A DNA stretch of 64,000 nt from Tenrec ecaudatus (GCF_050624435.1 NC_134539.1:41944001-42008000); one strand, 5' to 3'. Counted from the stretch's first letter, positions 48,231 to 60,860 are shown. Program-made: numbers and translations. The notes: generated from the letters alone by a model not told the origin.

Positions 48231-49159
48231 TTTATAAAAAAGTCATTTTATTGGGGCTTGTACAACTCTTATCATGATCCATACATACATCCACTGGGTT
48301 AAGCACATTAAACAGAATGCTAATAATTTTATTGATAGATAGATAGATAGATTTATACAGATAGATAACATAAGAAATAACCAGTTAATTAAATATAAAG
48401 CAGTATGAATGGCTCAGTGCAACTCACTCCCATGAGACAAACAGATGACAGGATCTGACAGTCCCCACCTCAAGAGATGTAATGGTGTGGCAAAGCAGGT
48501 GTTGAAGGAACCTCAAATGACAGCAACACAGCCACGGATAAGGTGTCCCACAGGTAGTGTAGCTTGCAAATTGAGGCACAGAACAAGTAAAACAGCCGCA
48601 TTCTAGTCCAATGGTCAAAGAGCAAGAGACAAGAGAGGTGAGGCTTGCCGAGCCATTTATCTCTCTGCCCTTCAATTAATCCCACATATGTTCATTGGCC
48701 ATGTTGGCACAATAAACATTAACTATCTCACCTTGATATTGGCTCCTCATTTTTCCCTCCTTTCCCCACCCTCCCTCCTTCATGAACCCTTGAAAATTAA
48801 TAAATTATTTTTTTTTCATGTCTTACATGACCAGTGTCTCCCTTCCCGACTTTTCTGTTGTCTGCCCCCCTGGGAAGGGGTCATATGTAGATCATTGTGA
48901 TCGGTTCCCCCTTTCTCCCTATACCTCCCCTTACCTGCTTGGTATAGCTGCTCTCATTGTTGGTCCTGAGGGGGTTATCTGCCCTGGATTCCCTGTTTTC
49001 AGCTCTTATCTTTACCCATGTACATGTTCTGTTCTAACTGGATTTGCAAGGTAGAATTGGGATCATGATGGCATGGGTGGGGAGGGGCGGGAAGCATTAA
49101 AGAAGTAGAGGAAAGTTGTATGTTTCAACAGTCCTACCTTGAAGGAACTGCGAAGCACC
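48231..49159 (-). mobile_element. L1 3'UTR, minus strand, itself split by an LTR
   Basis: Tail at 48231-48311 (TTTTATTGGGGCTTGTACAAC) and remainder at 48723-49159 (C-rich tract near 48755-48780, GGGTCATATGTAGATCATTG, GGTAGAATTGGGATCATGATGG). Confidence 0.7.
48312..48722 (-). mobile_element. Solitary LTR, diverged TGAGTTAG-family member, inside L1
   Basis: The right half (48600-48722: GAGGTGAGGCTTGCCGAGCC ... GGCACAATAAAC) matches the family closely. The left half is diverged and contains a (GATA)n run at 48335-48355. Innermost insertion of the nest. Fossil. Confidence 0.6.
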
Positions 49160-49744
49160 CTGCGAAGCCAGCATTTCTACTCTACCTGTCATTGCATAGG
49201 AGCAAGGTAAGTCCATCGACTCCTGTAGTGATTGAGGGGTCTCAGAAAGGCTAGCAGGCAGTGCTGCCCTGTCCTATAGGATCACTGAGAGCCGGCATCG
49301 GTTGGACAGCAGGGAGTTTGAGTTTAACATTGGTCTGGGGAATCCCTCAGTATGTTCCATGTAGAAAAGAGCACCACCTTTAAATAGAGGTATATATCTA
49401 TAAGATATATTTTTGACGTTTTTTTAATTTATCTTGTAAGATATTTATATGTTTTTATATCACAGTAATATCATTTACCATGAGTTATATTTGGAAGCAT
49501 TTTTTCCTCTTCTGGTTTTTTTAAGAGTTTATGGATAGTTAATATTTATTTTTAAAGTGCTTGATAGACTTCATCAATGGAGCTATGCAGTCTTATGCTT
49601 TTCTTGTGGGAAGTCTTTAAATTACAATCCAATCTCTGTATGTGTTATAGTTATATTCAGATTTTCTAGTTTTTCTTGAATTGATGTGAATAGTTTTTGT
49701 CTTTCCAGGAATACTTTGATTTCGTTTAAGGTGCCCAATTTGTT

Positions 49745-49945
49745 AGCATAAACAAAACCCACTGCTGTCAAGTCAGCTCCAACTTGTAATGGCCCTATAC
49801 GTCAGAGCAGAACTCCTGTGCCAGGGTTTTTGTGGCCATAAAGCACCACAGAAGCCAACTGATCAGCTGGTAGGTTCCAAGTGCCAACTTTGGGTTAGTA
49901 GCCGAGTGCTTTAATCTCTGTGACACCAGGGGGTCTTATTGGCAT
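49745..49945 (-). mobile_element. AfroSINE, minus strand, inside the old L1
   Basis: AACAAAACCCACTGCTGTCAAG at the 3' end, AACTCCTGTGCCAGGG and TTAGTAGCCGAGTGCTTTAA in the tRNA-like part, ending GACACCAGGGGG. L1 sequence TTGTTAGCATA/ATTGGCATACAGTTG flanks it. Confidence 0.8.
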
Positions 49946-50824
49946 ACAGTTGTTCACACTATACCTTTGTACTCCTGCTTTCGTTTTTGTAAGACCTGTG
50001 GTATTTCCTTCTTTCATTCCTGATTTTAACCATTTGGGTTCTCTCTCTTTTTTGCTCAGTCATTTCACCTAAATTCCCAATTTTGTTCATCTTTACAAAG
50101 AACTAACTTGTGGTATCTTTGATTTTCTCTATTGCATTTTTCCCTCTATTTCATTGATTTTCACTTTAATGTTATTTCTTTTTCCCTGAGTTTAGGTTGT
50201 TTTTCCTTTTCTTGTTTCTTAAGGTGGAAGATTAAGTAATTTATTTTATCGTTTTCTTCTTTTTAATTGTAGGTATTTGGCACCCTTTAAGAATTTTGAT
50301 TTTGTTTATGAATTCTCAAATTTCCTGCTACTATTTATTTCTCATTTTAGTCTATTCTGGATATAGAAAGCACATGTTTCTATCCTCCTCAAAGTACTAA
50401 AGCTTCTTTCATGGTCTAGCATTTGGATGGCCATGTAGAATGTTCCATGTGCTATTGAGAAAAACATATATTTGTTACCTAGTTGAGTGTTTTATATGTA
50501 TATATACCATGTCTAATTGTTTTACTGTTCATTTTAATTGTTCTTTATTTTTGTTGCCATTTTTCTCCTTGTTGATTCATATTTTGAACTTTACAGTGTT
50601 GCTCCAAAAATTCTAAAACACATTAACAGAATCCATAAGCATCTAAAGGCATTAATTCATCATTGAGGATATTAAAAGGCTACTATTTTCCCCCGCTTTG
50701 ATTCTGAGTGAATTGAAGTGTGATCAACTCAAAAATAAATATAAAAATTTAATCATAGATAGACTGAGGAATAAGAACTTCATAATTCAAAAATGTTGAG
50801 AAATACATTCATTGTTTTTAAATT

Positions 50825-52500
50825 ATTAATGTTGGGTGCTTGCAAGTCAGTTCCAAGTAATAAGGACCCTGAATAAAAGAATATGAAACAGTGTCTGGTC
50901 CTGATAAATCTTCACGATGTTGCTATTTTTGAGTCAATTTTTGCAGCCACTCTGGGAATCCAGCCTATTGAAGGTATTTCTCTTTTATTCTGACTTTCTA
51001 TTTTACCAAGGATGATGTTTTTCTCCAGGAACTAGCCCTGCCTGCATATGTGCACAGGACTTCTTCCCTTCTAGGAAGAACTCCAGCTGTATCACTTCCA
51101 ACACAGATTTCTTCATTGTTCTGGCAGTCCACGACATATTCAATATTCTGTGTCAGTACCATAATTCAAAAGCATCCATTCTTCTTCACTGTCCAGCTTT
51201 CACAAGCATATGAGGTATTTGAAAATCCCATGGCTTGGGTTAGACTCACCTTAGTCCTCCATGTGATATCTTTGATTTTAACACTTAAAGAGGTTTTTTG
51301 CAGCAGATTTTCCCAATGCAATTTATCATTTGATTTCTTGACTGCTGTTTTCATGGGCCCTGATTATGAATCAAAGTAAAATAATTGATGATGTCAATCT
51401 TTCCCTACGTATCCTGACATTGTTGATTGGTCCAGATGTGAGAATATTTGCTTTCTTTAAGTTGAGATATATTACATACTAAAGATTGTAGTCTTTGATC
51501 TTCATAACTCATGGCCATCAAGTCAATTCTGACTCAGTCAGCTGGACATATTGAAATTTTTTAAAGAAAAGCTGTGAGCAGTTTAATAGACTGCTGTTAC
51601 AGCAAAACAAAACAAACCAAGCTTAACTCACTGACATCCAATCAATTCTGACTTATATTGATCCTTTAGTACAGAGTAGAACTGCCACTGTGAGTTTCTG
51701 AGGCTATAAATCATGAGCGCAGAGAACATCATCTTTCTTCAGAGAAGCAGCTGGTTGTTTGGAACTGCCGAGCTTGCGATTGACAACTAACTCCTAACCC
51801 ACTCTGCCATCAGAGCTCCATTTGAACTTCAGCCGCAAGTGCTTAAATCCTCTTTGCTTTCAAAGAGGTTGCTTGCAAAGAGGTAATGTTATGTTATTTG
51901 TGTAACAAGGGTTTGATGAGTCTTCATCTCATCTTAATTCTCATTCTGTTTCATAACTTCTACTTCTCAGATTATCCTTACTTTGCCTTCTGAAACCACT
52001 CTGAAATATTCTGTTCAGATCTCTTGCTTCATCAGTTTCTTCATTTGTTTTAACCACTTGACCTTCGGGAGCAAGTTTTAGTGACTATTGGGCATTCGTG
52101 TTGGTCTTTTTTTTCTTTCATGTCTCATGAATGACATTTTGCTTTCTTTGTGTATGATGTGCATGATGTCATCCTAAACCTCACCTATTTGTTCTTTCGT
52201 TATTAGTAGCCAATGCGTCCAATCTATTCTTGAGATGATCTCTAAATTCATGTTGAATATACTTAAAGTTGTACTTTGGCTCTCATTAACACATTTTACT
52301 TTTCTTCTGCTTCAACTTGAGTTTTTATATGAACAGTTGGAGGTAGGTACCACAGTAGTACCTGACCCCATTTGACTGTTGACATTGAGTTTTCCATCCT
52401 CTCTTTCAAGACATAGAGTCAATTTTATTCCTGTTTAAACCAACTGCTTTTCCAGGCAGTGGACTGCCTCTCCTGACACGGGACTTTAATTCCAAAACTC
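50825..52500 (-). mobile_element. RTE LINE, minus strand, with AfroSINE inside
   Basis: 3' end and RT region at 50825-51560, then endonuclease-side sequence at 51890-52500 (CTTCATCTCATCTTAATTC ... GGCAGTGGACTGCCTCTCCT). Lacks much of the middle. Inactive. Confidence 0.65.
51608..51824 (-). mobile_element. AfroSINE
   Basis: AAACAAACCAAGCTTAACTCACTGAC ... GAACTGCCACTGTGAGTTTC ... CCACTCTGCCATCAGAGCTCC. Minus-sense copy placed within the RTE. Confidence 0.75.
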
Positions 52501-52737
52501 AGAGGATATTTTAAGAACACTGTCTTTTTTGCAGAAGAATTAATGTCTTTGAATAATGATTAAGAAAATTAAATAAATCATGTGTTCTTAGAAGAATGGA
52601 CCAACCTATGCTGGGAAAATTCCAACAAGAATATTCCATAGAATCAAGGATACAGACACTTATTTCAAATAATTTAGATATATTATCAGGAGAGACCAGT
52701 CCCTGGGAAAGGACATCATACTCATAAATGTAATCAA

Positions 52738-52928
52738 AACTCACTGCCTTTGAGTCAATCCTAATGCATAGAGACCCTACAGGTCCAGATAAACCATGTC
52801 CATTAGGTTTCTGAGACTACACATCTTAATGGTAGCAGAAAGCTTTATCGTTCTTCCTCTCGCAATTTGACTGCGTGACTGTGGTAGGCAGCCAACACCT
52901 AACCCACTACAACAGCAGGGCTCTTTTG
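52738..52928 (-). mobile_element. AfroSINE
   Basis: AACTCACTGCCTTTGAGTCAATCC ... GTAGCAGAAAGCTTTATCG ... CCACTACAACAGCAGGGCTC. Confidence 0.75.
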
Positions 52929-53044
52929 ATAACATAGAGGTTCAGTAAAAAAGAGGAAAACCAACAAGATCGGTTGACAGGGTGGCTACAATTCTGGGTA
53001 CAAACGAGCATAACTGTTAAGATAATGAAGTACTGGGTAGTATT

Positions 53045-53110
53045 TCTTTCTATTGTGTGTCTGGTCATTGTGAGTCAGAACTGACTCAACAGCACCTAAT
53101 AACAACAATT
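53045..53110 (+). mobile_element. RTE LINE 3' terminus
   Basis: GGTCATTGTGAGTCAGAACTGACTCAACAGCACCTAATAACAACA: only the last 60 bp of an RTE, plus sense, with its CAA-type tail. Confidence 0.7.
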
Positions 53111-53927
53111 AATATTTTGTATGATAATTTTGTTATGAGTCACCATTGATTCTTATGTTTTAATATAGTATTTTAAAGAGAGAATACTATGATCTGAAAT
53201 TAAGCATACTATTTCTCTTCTCTAATTTTTTAAGTTATTTCGTAAAGTTGCTTTATTCTCCATTTTCAGCATTTGGCTAATAAAACAGCTATAATTCACA
53301 CTTTATTGTTAACTTACTTAAATAAAAATGCTTATGTTTATTTTTAAATAATGCATAATTATAGCTGTTGGCTTCTATTAAATATGGCTTACTCTGATGG
53401 TTCATATGATGCTGGAACCCATATTTCACATACCAATAGTGTCATTCAAGGTGGACAACTTTCAGCAGCGCCTTTGAACTAAGGTAGATTAGGAAGAAAT
53501 ATCTGTTCACCTATTTCTGAAGGGAAAAATGGCAATGAAAACCCTAATAATAGCAGAAGAACATGTCATAGTGTTGGGAGGTGAGTCCCTTGTGTTGGAA
53601 GGCACTCAAAGTGCAATTGAAGAAGCTGCCTCCTCAAAGTAGAATCAACTTTAATGACATAAATGGAATAAAACTTTTGATACATTTATTTGTAGATGTG
53701 GCATGACTTGAAATGAGAAGAACCAGCTACAAACACTCAGTAATCCTCTCATAAACGATAAAAAGTACTAATCCAATAAAAATGAAAGTTGGCAAAACTG
53801 AAATAGAATTCTTAAAGATCAATACCTCAGGCTTTGAAGGGTTGAGGTGAACTGGAATTGGTCATTCCGCTTTAGACAATGGCAAATTAAAGAGGACAGG
53901 CATGCCAGTCATTGTCAAAAAGTGTAA
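53111..53927. other. Sequence without recognised features
   Basis: AT-rich, non-coding. It ends at the target site of the L1 that follows. Confidence 0.35.
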
Positions 53928-53943
53928 TTAAAAATCTATCCTG

Positions 53944-55812
53944 TTCTTTGTCAGTGGTTTGTTTTTGTTGTTTTGTTGTCTGGTTGTATACTGTTGCTTT
54001 GTTTTCCTCTGTCTTGTTTTCGTGCATGTTAGTGTCTCCACAGGTCTGTCTGAATAGGACAGGCTGGATGAACTATCTGGAGGAAAAACAATGGGACAGA
54101 CAGTTCCGGGGGGATAGACAGTTCCGGGTGGGGGAGGGGGAGGAGGGTAAGGAAGTGGTGTTAATAAACACAGGGACAAGGGAACAACATGGGACCCAAA
54201 ATGGTAGTGAGGGGGGAGTGGCAGGCCTGATGGGGAACGATCAAGGGTAAGGTTGCATAGAGAAGAGGTATAGCTGTAGCCCAGGTGGGGATGGAGCATG
54301 GTAGTGGGGCAGGAGGAAAGTCAAGGGAGATGGAGGAAGGAGCTGGGAGTCAAGGGGCATTTATGGAGGTCTAGACAAAGACATGTACATGCAAACATAT
54401 ATATGAGGATGGGGAAATAGATCTAAGTGTCTACATTTATAGGTTTAATATTAAGGTGGCTGAAGGACCTTGGGCCTCTACTCAAGCACTCCCTCAATGC
54501 ATGAATACTTTCGTTTATTAAATTGGCACTCTATGATGCTCACTCTCCCGACACAACTGCTGAAGCCAAAGTGGGTGAACAAGTAAATGTGGTGAAGAAA
54601 GCTGATGGTGCCTGGCTATCAAAAGAGATAGTGACTGGGGTCTTAAAGGCTTGAAGATAAACAAGCAGCCATCTAGCTCAGAAGCAACAAAGCCCACATG
54701 GAAGAACACACCAGCCTGTGTGAGCGAGTGATCCCAAAGGGATCAGTTATCAGGCATCAAAGAACAAAAAATCATATCATTGACTGCACACCTCCATGAT
54801 AGGATCGCTGAAGACAAAAGGGAGCATAAGCAAATGTGGTGAAGAAAGCTGATGGTGCCCGGCTATCAAAAGAGATAGTGTCTGGGGTCTTAAAGGCTTG
54901 AAGGTGAACAAGCAGCCATCTAGCTCAGAAGCAAAAAAGCCCACATGGAAGAAGCACACCAGCCAGTGCGATCACGAGGTGCCCAAGGGACCAGGTATAA
55001 GGCATCATGGGAAAAAAAGAATATATGTATGTGTATATATATATATGTATATACCATATTGGATGAAGGGGGAAGTGCAGAGTGGAGACCCAAGGCCCAA
55101 GTGTCGGCCACTGGAGATCCCCTCATAGAGGGGTTTAGGAGAGGAGATGGGTCAGTCAGGGTGCGAGGTAGTACCGATGAAGAACACAGCTTTCCCCCAG
55201 ATCCTGGATGCTTCCTCCCCCCAACTACCATGATCCGAATTCTACCTTGCAGGGCTGGATAGGGCAGAGGTTGTACACTGGTACATATGATGGCTAGAGG
55301 CACAGGGAATCCAGGGTGGATGATACCTTCAGGACCAAGGGTGTGAGGGGCGATGCTGGGAGAGTGTAGGGTGAGTGGGCTGGAAAGGGGGAACTGATTA
55401 CAAGGATCCACATGTGACCTCCTCCCTGGGAGAGGGACGGCAGAGAAGGGGGGGAAGGGAGACTCCAGATAGAGCAAGATATGACAAAATAGTGATGTAT
55501 AAATAACCAAGGGCACATGAGGGAGGGGGGAGCGGGGAGGGAGGGGGAAAAAAGAGGACCTGATGCAAAGGGCTTAAGTGGAGAGCAAATGCTTTGAGAA
55601 TGATTGGGGCGGGGAATGTATGGATGTGCTTTATACAATTGATGTATGTATATGTATGGATTGTGATAATAGTTGTATGAGTCTCTAATAAAATGTAAAA
55701 AAAGAAAAGAAAATGATTAGGGCAAAGAATGTACAGATGTGCTTTATAAAATTGATGTATGTATATGTATGGATTGTGATAAGAGTTGAATGAGGCCCTA
55801 ATAAAACATTTT
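53944..55812 (+). mobile_element. Young 5'-truncated L1 3'UTR insertion, about 1.87 kb
   Basis: Longest copy of this L1 tail. Perfect 16-bp target duplication TTAAAAATCTATCCTG (53928-53943, 55813-55828); the nick site reads TTTTT/AA on the bottom strand, the L1 endonuclease preference. Features in order: purine-rich patch (54125-54150), GATGCTCACTCTCCCGAC block, two diverged copies of an 'AGAAAGCTGATGGTGCC ... GCCACATGGAAGA' module (54590-54720 and 54840-54960), TATATGTATA repeat, strong G-rich tract (55510-55550, G-quadruplex-like, a hallmark of mammalian L1 3'UTRs), and two AATAAAA-poly(A) tails (55685 and 55800). No ORF2 sequence is reached, so the 3'UTR exceeds 1.8 kb. Confidence 0.85.
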
Positions 55813-55828
55813 TTAAAAATCTATCCTG

Positions 55829-56260
55829 AAAGATAATGGTATCATTAATAGGATAAAATACATATGCTTGCAAGGAAGATCAATCCATCTATTATTTAAA
55901 CTTATGTACCATCCACTAATATAAAATCTGAAGAAATGGAAGATTTGTATAACTTCTATAGTCTGAAAGGAAACAAACATGCACTTAAGTTGCATTAATA
56001 CTTACAGGTAACTGTAATGTAAAAGTTGGAAAAGGCTTTGAGAATAGAGTTGTTGATTGTGCATTGAAAATACGCTTTTCCACCAACATAAATGGTGACT
56101 ACACTTAAGGACCTTACCAGATAAATGACCAATAGACACCTAGAGTAGGGAATTCATGATCATAATGCAAGATTAGCTAGAAGTAGAGATCCGTATTTAG
56201 ATCCCATGATCCTGTGCACTGAACCTGCTCCATTCAGAAGACAGACAGACCACCGTGGAG
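55829..56260. other. Sequence without recognised features
   Basis: AT-rich, non-coding. Confidence 0.35.
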
Positions 56261-56264
56261 AAAT

Positions 56265-56470
56265 GGTGAGAAGTAATGGCAGCAGAGGCAGCAGATCCAA
56301 GAGGATTAGACAGAGTGGGAGCTTCCCAGCACTAGACAGAGTAGTGAGATTCCCAGACTTCCCAGCGTGGAGTGAGAAAGCTGAGTGCCCTCAGACAGGA
56401 GGCTCCTTTGCAAAGCTCAGGAACACCAGGCACTCACTCAGCCCAGCTCCACTTGCTGACTCACGGAACT
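56265..56470 (+). mobile_element. Candidate L1 5'UTR fragment
   Basis: AATGGCAGCAGAGGCAGCAGATCC ... CACTCACTCAGCCCAGC: GC-rich and purine-rich, bordered by AT-rich DNA, resembling the leader of older mammalian L1s. Assignment is tentative. Confidence 0.35.
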
Positions 56471-56499
56471 AGGGGCTGGATAGTCTTCCTTAGTTAATG

Positions 56500-57775
56500 T
56501 CTACTTTTTAATGCTTAAGAGTCGATTGAAAATGGCATGGCTTAGGTCAGATACACCTTACTTGTCAATGTGAAATTTATATATTTTTAATACTTTAAAG
56601 GAGCATTTGTGCAACAGAATTGCCCAATGCAATAAATCATTTGATTTCCTGCCTGCAGCTTCCATGGGCTTTCATTGTAGATACAAGTAAAATAAAGCCC
56701 TGAAAACATCAGTATCTTCTCCATTTATTGCTTTTGTTAATGCCCTCAGTTCAGCTTGAACATCTTTTTTAAATCCTCTTGGTTCTTGGTCAAGTGATGC
56801 CTATGGAAATGGTTGGATATCAGCCCATTCTCTTTGGCACAGTGGCTTTCCGTAATCCTTGTATCTTCGGTCGATGCTTCCTGAATCATTCAATATTTTC
56901 CTTATAAATTTTTTAATGTTTCAACCTAAGAGCTGAATAATGTTCCTTCAGTTTGAAAAATGGCAAGCATCTTCTTCCCCCTTAGTTTTCTAGCTTCATA
57001 AATTTGCACATTTTAGGATAATCTATTTGTCTTCTTGAGATATCTTTTCAAATCTTCTGTTCAGCTCTTTTATGTCATCAATTTTTCCATTCATTTTAGG
57101 TATTCTACATTAAATACTGTTTCAGTCTCTTCTGACACCCATTTTGACCCTCTATTTCTTTCCTGTCAAATTAATGATTTTCTTTTAAAGATGTGATGTC
57201 TTTTATGGTATCACAAAATGTATGGCCTTGGGTCATTAGTGTTCGATACATTAACTCTCTCCTTGAGATGGTCTCTAAACATAGGTGGAATAAACTGATG
57301 ATCATATTTGGGCTCTTATTTAATTTTTACAGCCTCAACTTAAACTCATATATGAACAATTGATGTTTTTCCTTGACCTTGCTCTGACCAATGATATTGA
57401 GCTTCCTCATCATTCCATGCCACAGATATAGTCTATTTGTTTTCTGTGTATCCCATTCTGTAATGTCCATGTGTAAAGTCACCATTTATGTTGTTAAAAA
57501 CTATATCTATATCATCTATGTCTATACACTACACACATATATACACATTGCAACTTCCAGGACATTGATCTTTATGTATTTCATTGCATTTTTATGACTT
57601 CCAGTTTTTCAGATTCATTTTTCATACATTCCACACACTGATGTTTAATGGATGCTTGCAACTCTTTCATCTCCTTTGGGTTCATGTTCCATCTGTAAAC
57701 GAAGACTGAAACTTTATTATACCCACATAATGAAGTCCAGTTCTACTCTAAGTGCCTTCTAATTTTATGGCACAC
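56500..57775 (-). mobile_element. RTE LINE, minus strand, internally deleted
   Basis: A 3' piece at 56505-56710 (TGGCATGGCTTAGGTCAGA ... TTTCCTGCCTGCAGCTTCC), then RT and endonuclease-side sequence at 56720-57775 (GCCCTCAGTTCAGCTTGAAC ... CTCCTTGAGATGGTCTCTAAA ... TTTAATGGATGCTTGCAACTC). Inactive. Confidence 0.7.
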
Positions 57776-58357
57776 ATCCATGCATTATTAGACAATGTTC
57801 TACCTCTATACATAAGGTCTTAAGCAGCAAATCCCTCAGAAGTGGACCACCCGGGCCTCCTCCTAGTCTGTAATCATTTCTTCCAGCATTAAAGCAACAG
57901 AAGCTCATCAGGAAAGGCTTGTGATCTATTTCTGGAAAATCAGCCATTGAAAAACTTTATGGTACGCTGTTCTATTCTGACACAGATGGAGTCAACAGTA
58001 GTTGGAATTGATTTGACAGTAATTGGTATCTAATATATGTATCTAAACATCTTGAAAACTGAACAATTTAAGGGAAAAATACAGTTGCAACAAAGTTTAT
58101 ATGAAATATATAATACTTTAGAAAATTTAAAATATATATATAAGCTCTGAAAATATGTTGTGTATAGTCACTAAATGTTGTCATATATAAATTATATATA
58201 AATGCATATGAAAGTATATATACACTTGAATTTGTATTTTGTACATTTTTCTGTACTTAAATTTTAATTTTTGAAATTATATCTGTATATAATAGGGGCA
58301 CATATGTGAATACATTTTAATACATGTATATATGGAAGTTATGATCCAAAATGCCTA

Positions 58358-58640
58358 AAATTGAATCCAACCATACATCAAAAAAGTGAGAAAAGGATGC
58401 ATCAAAGCCAAGTGGAAGGTACACCAGGCATGCAAGGATGGTTCAACATCCAAAACCCATGACTGTGATCTCTCAGACAAATAAAGCAAAGGAAAAGAAG
58501 AGCATGGGCACATCAATTAATGCAGAAAATGCATTTGACCAATCTAAGACTCATTCCTGATTTTAAAAACAGTCAACAAAATAGAAATGTAATGGAAATT
58601 TCTCAACATGCTAAAGGGCATATTTAAAGATGTATAAATT
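58358..58640 (+). mobile_element. Old L1 ORF2 fragment
   Basis: CATGCAAGGATGGTTCAACATC (58430-58450) and ATGCAGAAAATGCATTTGACC (58520-58540) are conserved reverse-transcriptase-region words of mammalian L1 ORF2 (GWFN and DAEKAFD blocks). Highly diverged. Confidence 0.75.
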
Positions 58641-58649
58641 TCTATGGAA

Positions 58650-60860
58650 ATATCAAATAAGATATGTGGACATTTTTTATAATCTAAAAAATGGGTAGTA
58701 GTTAGAAAGAGGATAGGAAAGTCTATAGTTTTGTTGATTCAATTTTTATTATTTTAAAATATGAGATAATAGAACACATTTGTAGGTTGAGTAAGAAATT
58801 AGGAAATTGAAAGTATAAATTATACTAGAAATAATTGTTTCATATGCAGGATTCTGCAGTGGGTGTCTCATGTGTAGTGTACTCAGACATTTGATGTCTG
58901 ATTTTCTTTAGGTGTCTTCCTCCTAAAAGTCTTGACGACAAGTTTCTTGGGCGACAAACGCCAACCCTATTCCTATCTGCGCACTCTATGGAGAGTTCTG
59001 TTCAATTCTTCAGTAACTTCCTTTGCTCCTTGAGTAAGTGTACTATGACTAAATCAAGAAGCCTAGGAAGCACGATGGCAATGCCCACAGGCCTTTTATT
59101 CAGAAATTGATGTCTATTATTTCCTCACATATCCTCCTTGCTATAGAAGATCCTCTTTATGTCTGTATGTGTCATAATTAGCACAGTACCCAGTATTCAA
59201 CAGTGTGCAATAAATATTCCTTACCTAAATGAATAAGTCTGGCAATGAATAATGCTACATTCTCAGAAGATGAAAGATACCTAGAGCCTCACTATATGGA
59301 ATATAATTATGTAATTTTTACAACACAATTGAAATCCTGACTTAAAATACAAGTTCTACTATAAGGACAATTCAGCTTATAATTTCAGTTACAATAGAAA
59401 CACAATAAACTGTGAATATAGCCATTTTGAAATGACAGAGACACTCTTTTCCTTTTACCCTTTTCTTATAGAAAGGGTAAATGATCAGTGTTACTGTCAA
59501 AGCCTTCCTCCCCTTGGGACCCGTTTAAATGTATACTCTATTTTAAGATTTGATTTAATCAAGCATCCATCTATTCGAGCACACACATGTAGCGAGTGTC
59601 AAGACTCTTTTAAAGATTTTCTTTAAAAAATTATTTTCAGAAACAATTCAATTCCTTTGTGATTAAAGTTTGGATGCACATAATCACTTCTTTGATAATA
59701 TTTGGTACACCAATGTTACACGTCATGACTACAAACCTGGAGAAGGCACATGTCAGAATAAAGAGAGAAACTGGGGGCTGAGGTGGGATAACAGAGGGCA
59801 GGCATGCTTCTCTATCATTTCATGCTGTGAGGTCTGCACACAGTGTGGCAACTTCTCTAAGCATCGCAATGAGGGTTTCACAAAGCATCGATTTTGCTCA
59901 GTTTTGCAGCCTCAGTTATAGAGTAGTAGCACTATCAATGAAGTAGATTTTAGGGAGAGAATTTAGGTAGATTGGCAATTAGCCAATACATTTTCACAAA
60001 TTTTTGTAAGTCTCCATTTTAGAAGTTTCTTGGAAACATACAAAGTTAAGCTGCTCTCAGGATTAGAGTGTTTAAGAAGTGAATAGACATAAAAGTGTAC
60101 TAAAAAAGATGAAGGAATTTGATGGATGAAACTTACATTGCCACAGTATCTCTCCTTCTAGTAATTCACTCTGAACTTGTTTGGGATGTGGATGGAATAA
60201 AAAGACATTTTTTTCAGTTTCCAAGTGGTGCTGTTAAAAAATGAGGGTGTCTTTAAGGAACATGAATGTATTGTCTCCACACTGGACGCTGGGGGCAGAT
60301 CCAGCGTAGCAACTGAGCCATGATCAATTTGTCTGCTCTAAAACACTCTTCTTGTCTCTTTCAGTGAATTTGGAAATCCCTTGACTAGTAGATGTATCCT
60401 TAAATAATGTGTTCTTTCTATGTCTGCTGCCCCCTTTTGTTTAAAGGATTAGGACCCAGCTACTTCAGTAGTACATCTTTAATTTAATTCACAGCAATTT
60501 TGAAAACACTCTATCCCTAAACAAGCTCACCTTTTTTGTGCAGACATAATTCAATCTGTATGTGTCCCTCTTGTTGTACCTCCTTCCATAAAGTTTTCCC
60601 AGTAATATATTTAAAATGCATTCTGCATCATATTCTATAATCTACCTTGTGGACTGCATGCAAAGGAAGCAGATACTGTGCTGGCTGGCAGAAAACACAC
60701 CCTCAAACACATCTAGTGAGCCAGATAAGTTCCTCTAACTATGCTCCCAAGGAAGTAAAATAAAAATCCTAGCAACAAAAAATTATCTTCCACAAGTTTT
60801 CAGACTAATTTTTTAAAGGAAATCCCCTCTACAGATGTAGAGAATAAAGTATACCAATAT
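58650..60860. other. Gene-free stretch
   Basis: No gene, RNA or confident repeat. Several short open frames (59432-59626, 59670-59921) lack any recognised similarity. Confidence 0.35.

Larger units (their letters stand above)
48164..49330 (+). mobile_element. AfroSINE split by an L1 3'UTR
   Basis: 5' half at 48164-48230 (GGAGCACTGGTGGCATAGTG), 3' half at about 49160-49330 (GTGCTGCCCTGTCCTATAGG ... GGTTGGACAGCAGGGAGTTTG). The L1 between them is bordered by AAGCCAGCA on both sides, its target duplication. Confidence 0.65.
47890..50600 (-). mobile_element. Old L1 ORF2 3' portion, minus strand, with nested insertions
   Basis: Pieces 47890-48163, 49331-49744 and 49946-50600 follow the order of the reverse-complement 3' half of a mammalian L1 ORF2 (words like GTATGTCTTTCCATTAAAGTC, TTTCTTGTGGGAAGTCTTTAA, CAGATTTTCTAGTTTTTCTTG, TTGATTTTCTCTATTGCATTTTT). 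Strongly diverged, of the general mammalian L1M type. It hosts two AfroSINEs, one of which carries later insertions. Confidence 0.7.

Noticed and set aside
54920-55516. 198-codon open frame on the minus strand
   Set aside because: It runs antisense through the L1 3'UTR, including the poly-purine tract and TATATA repeat; long only because of base composition.
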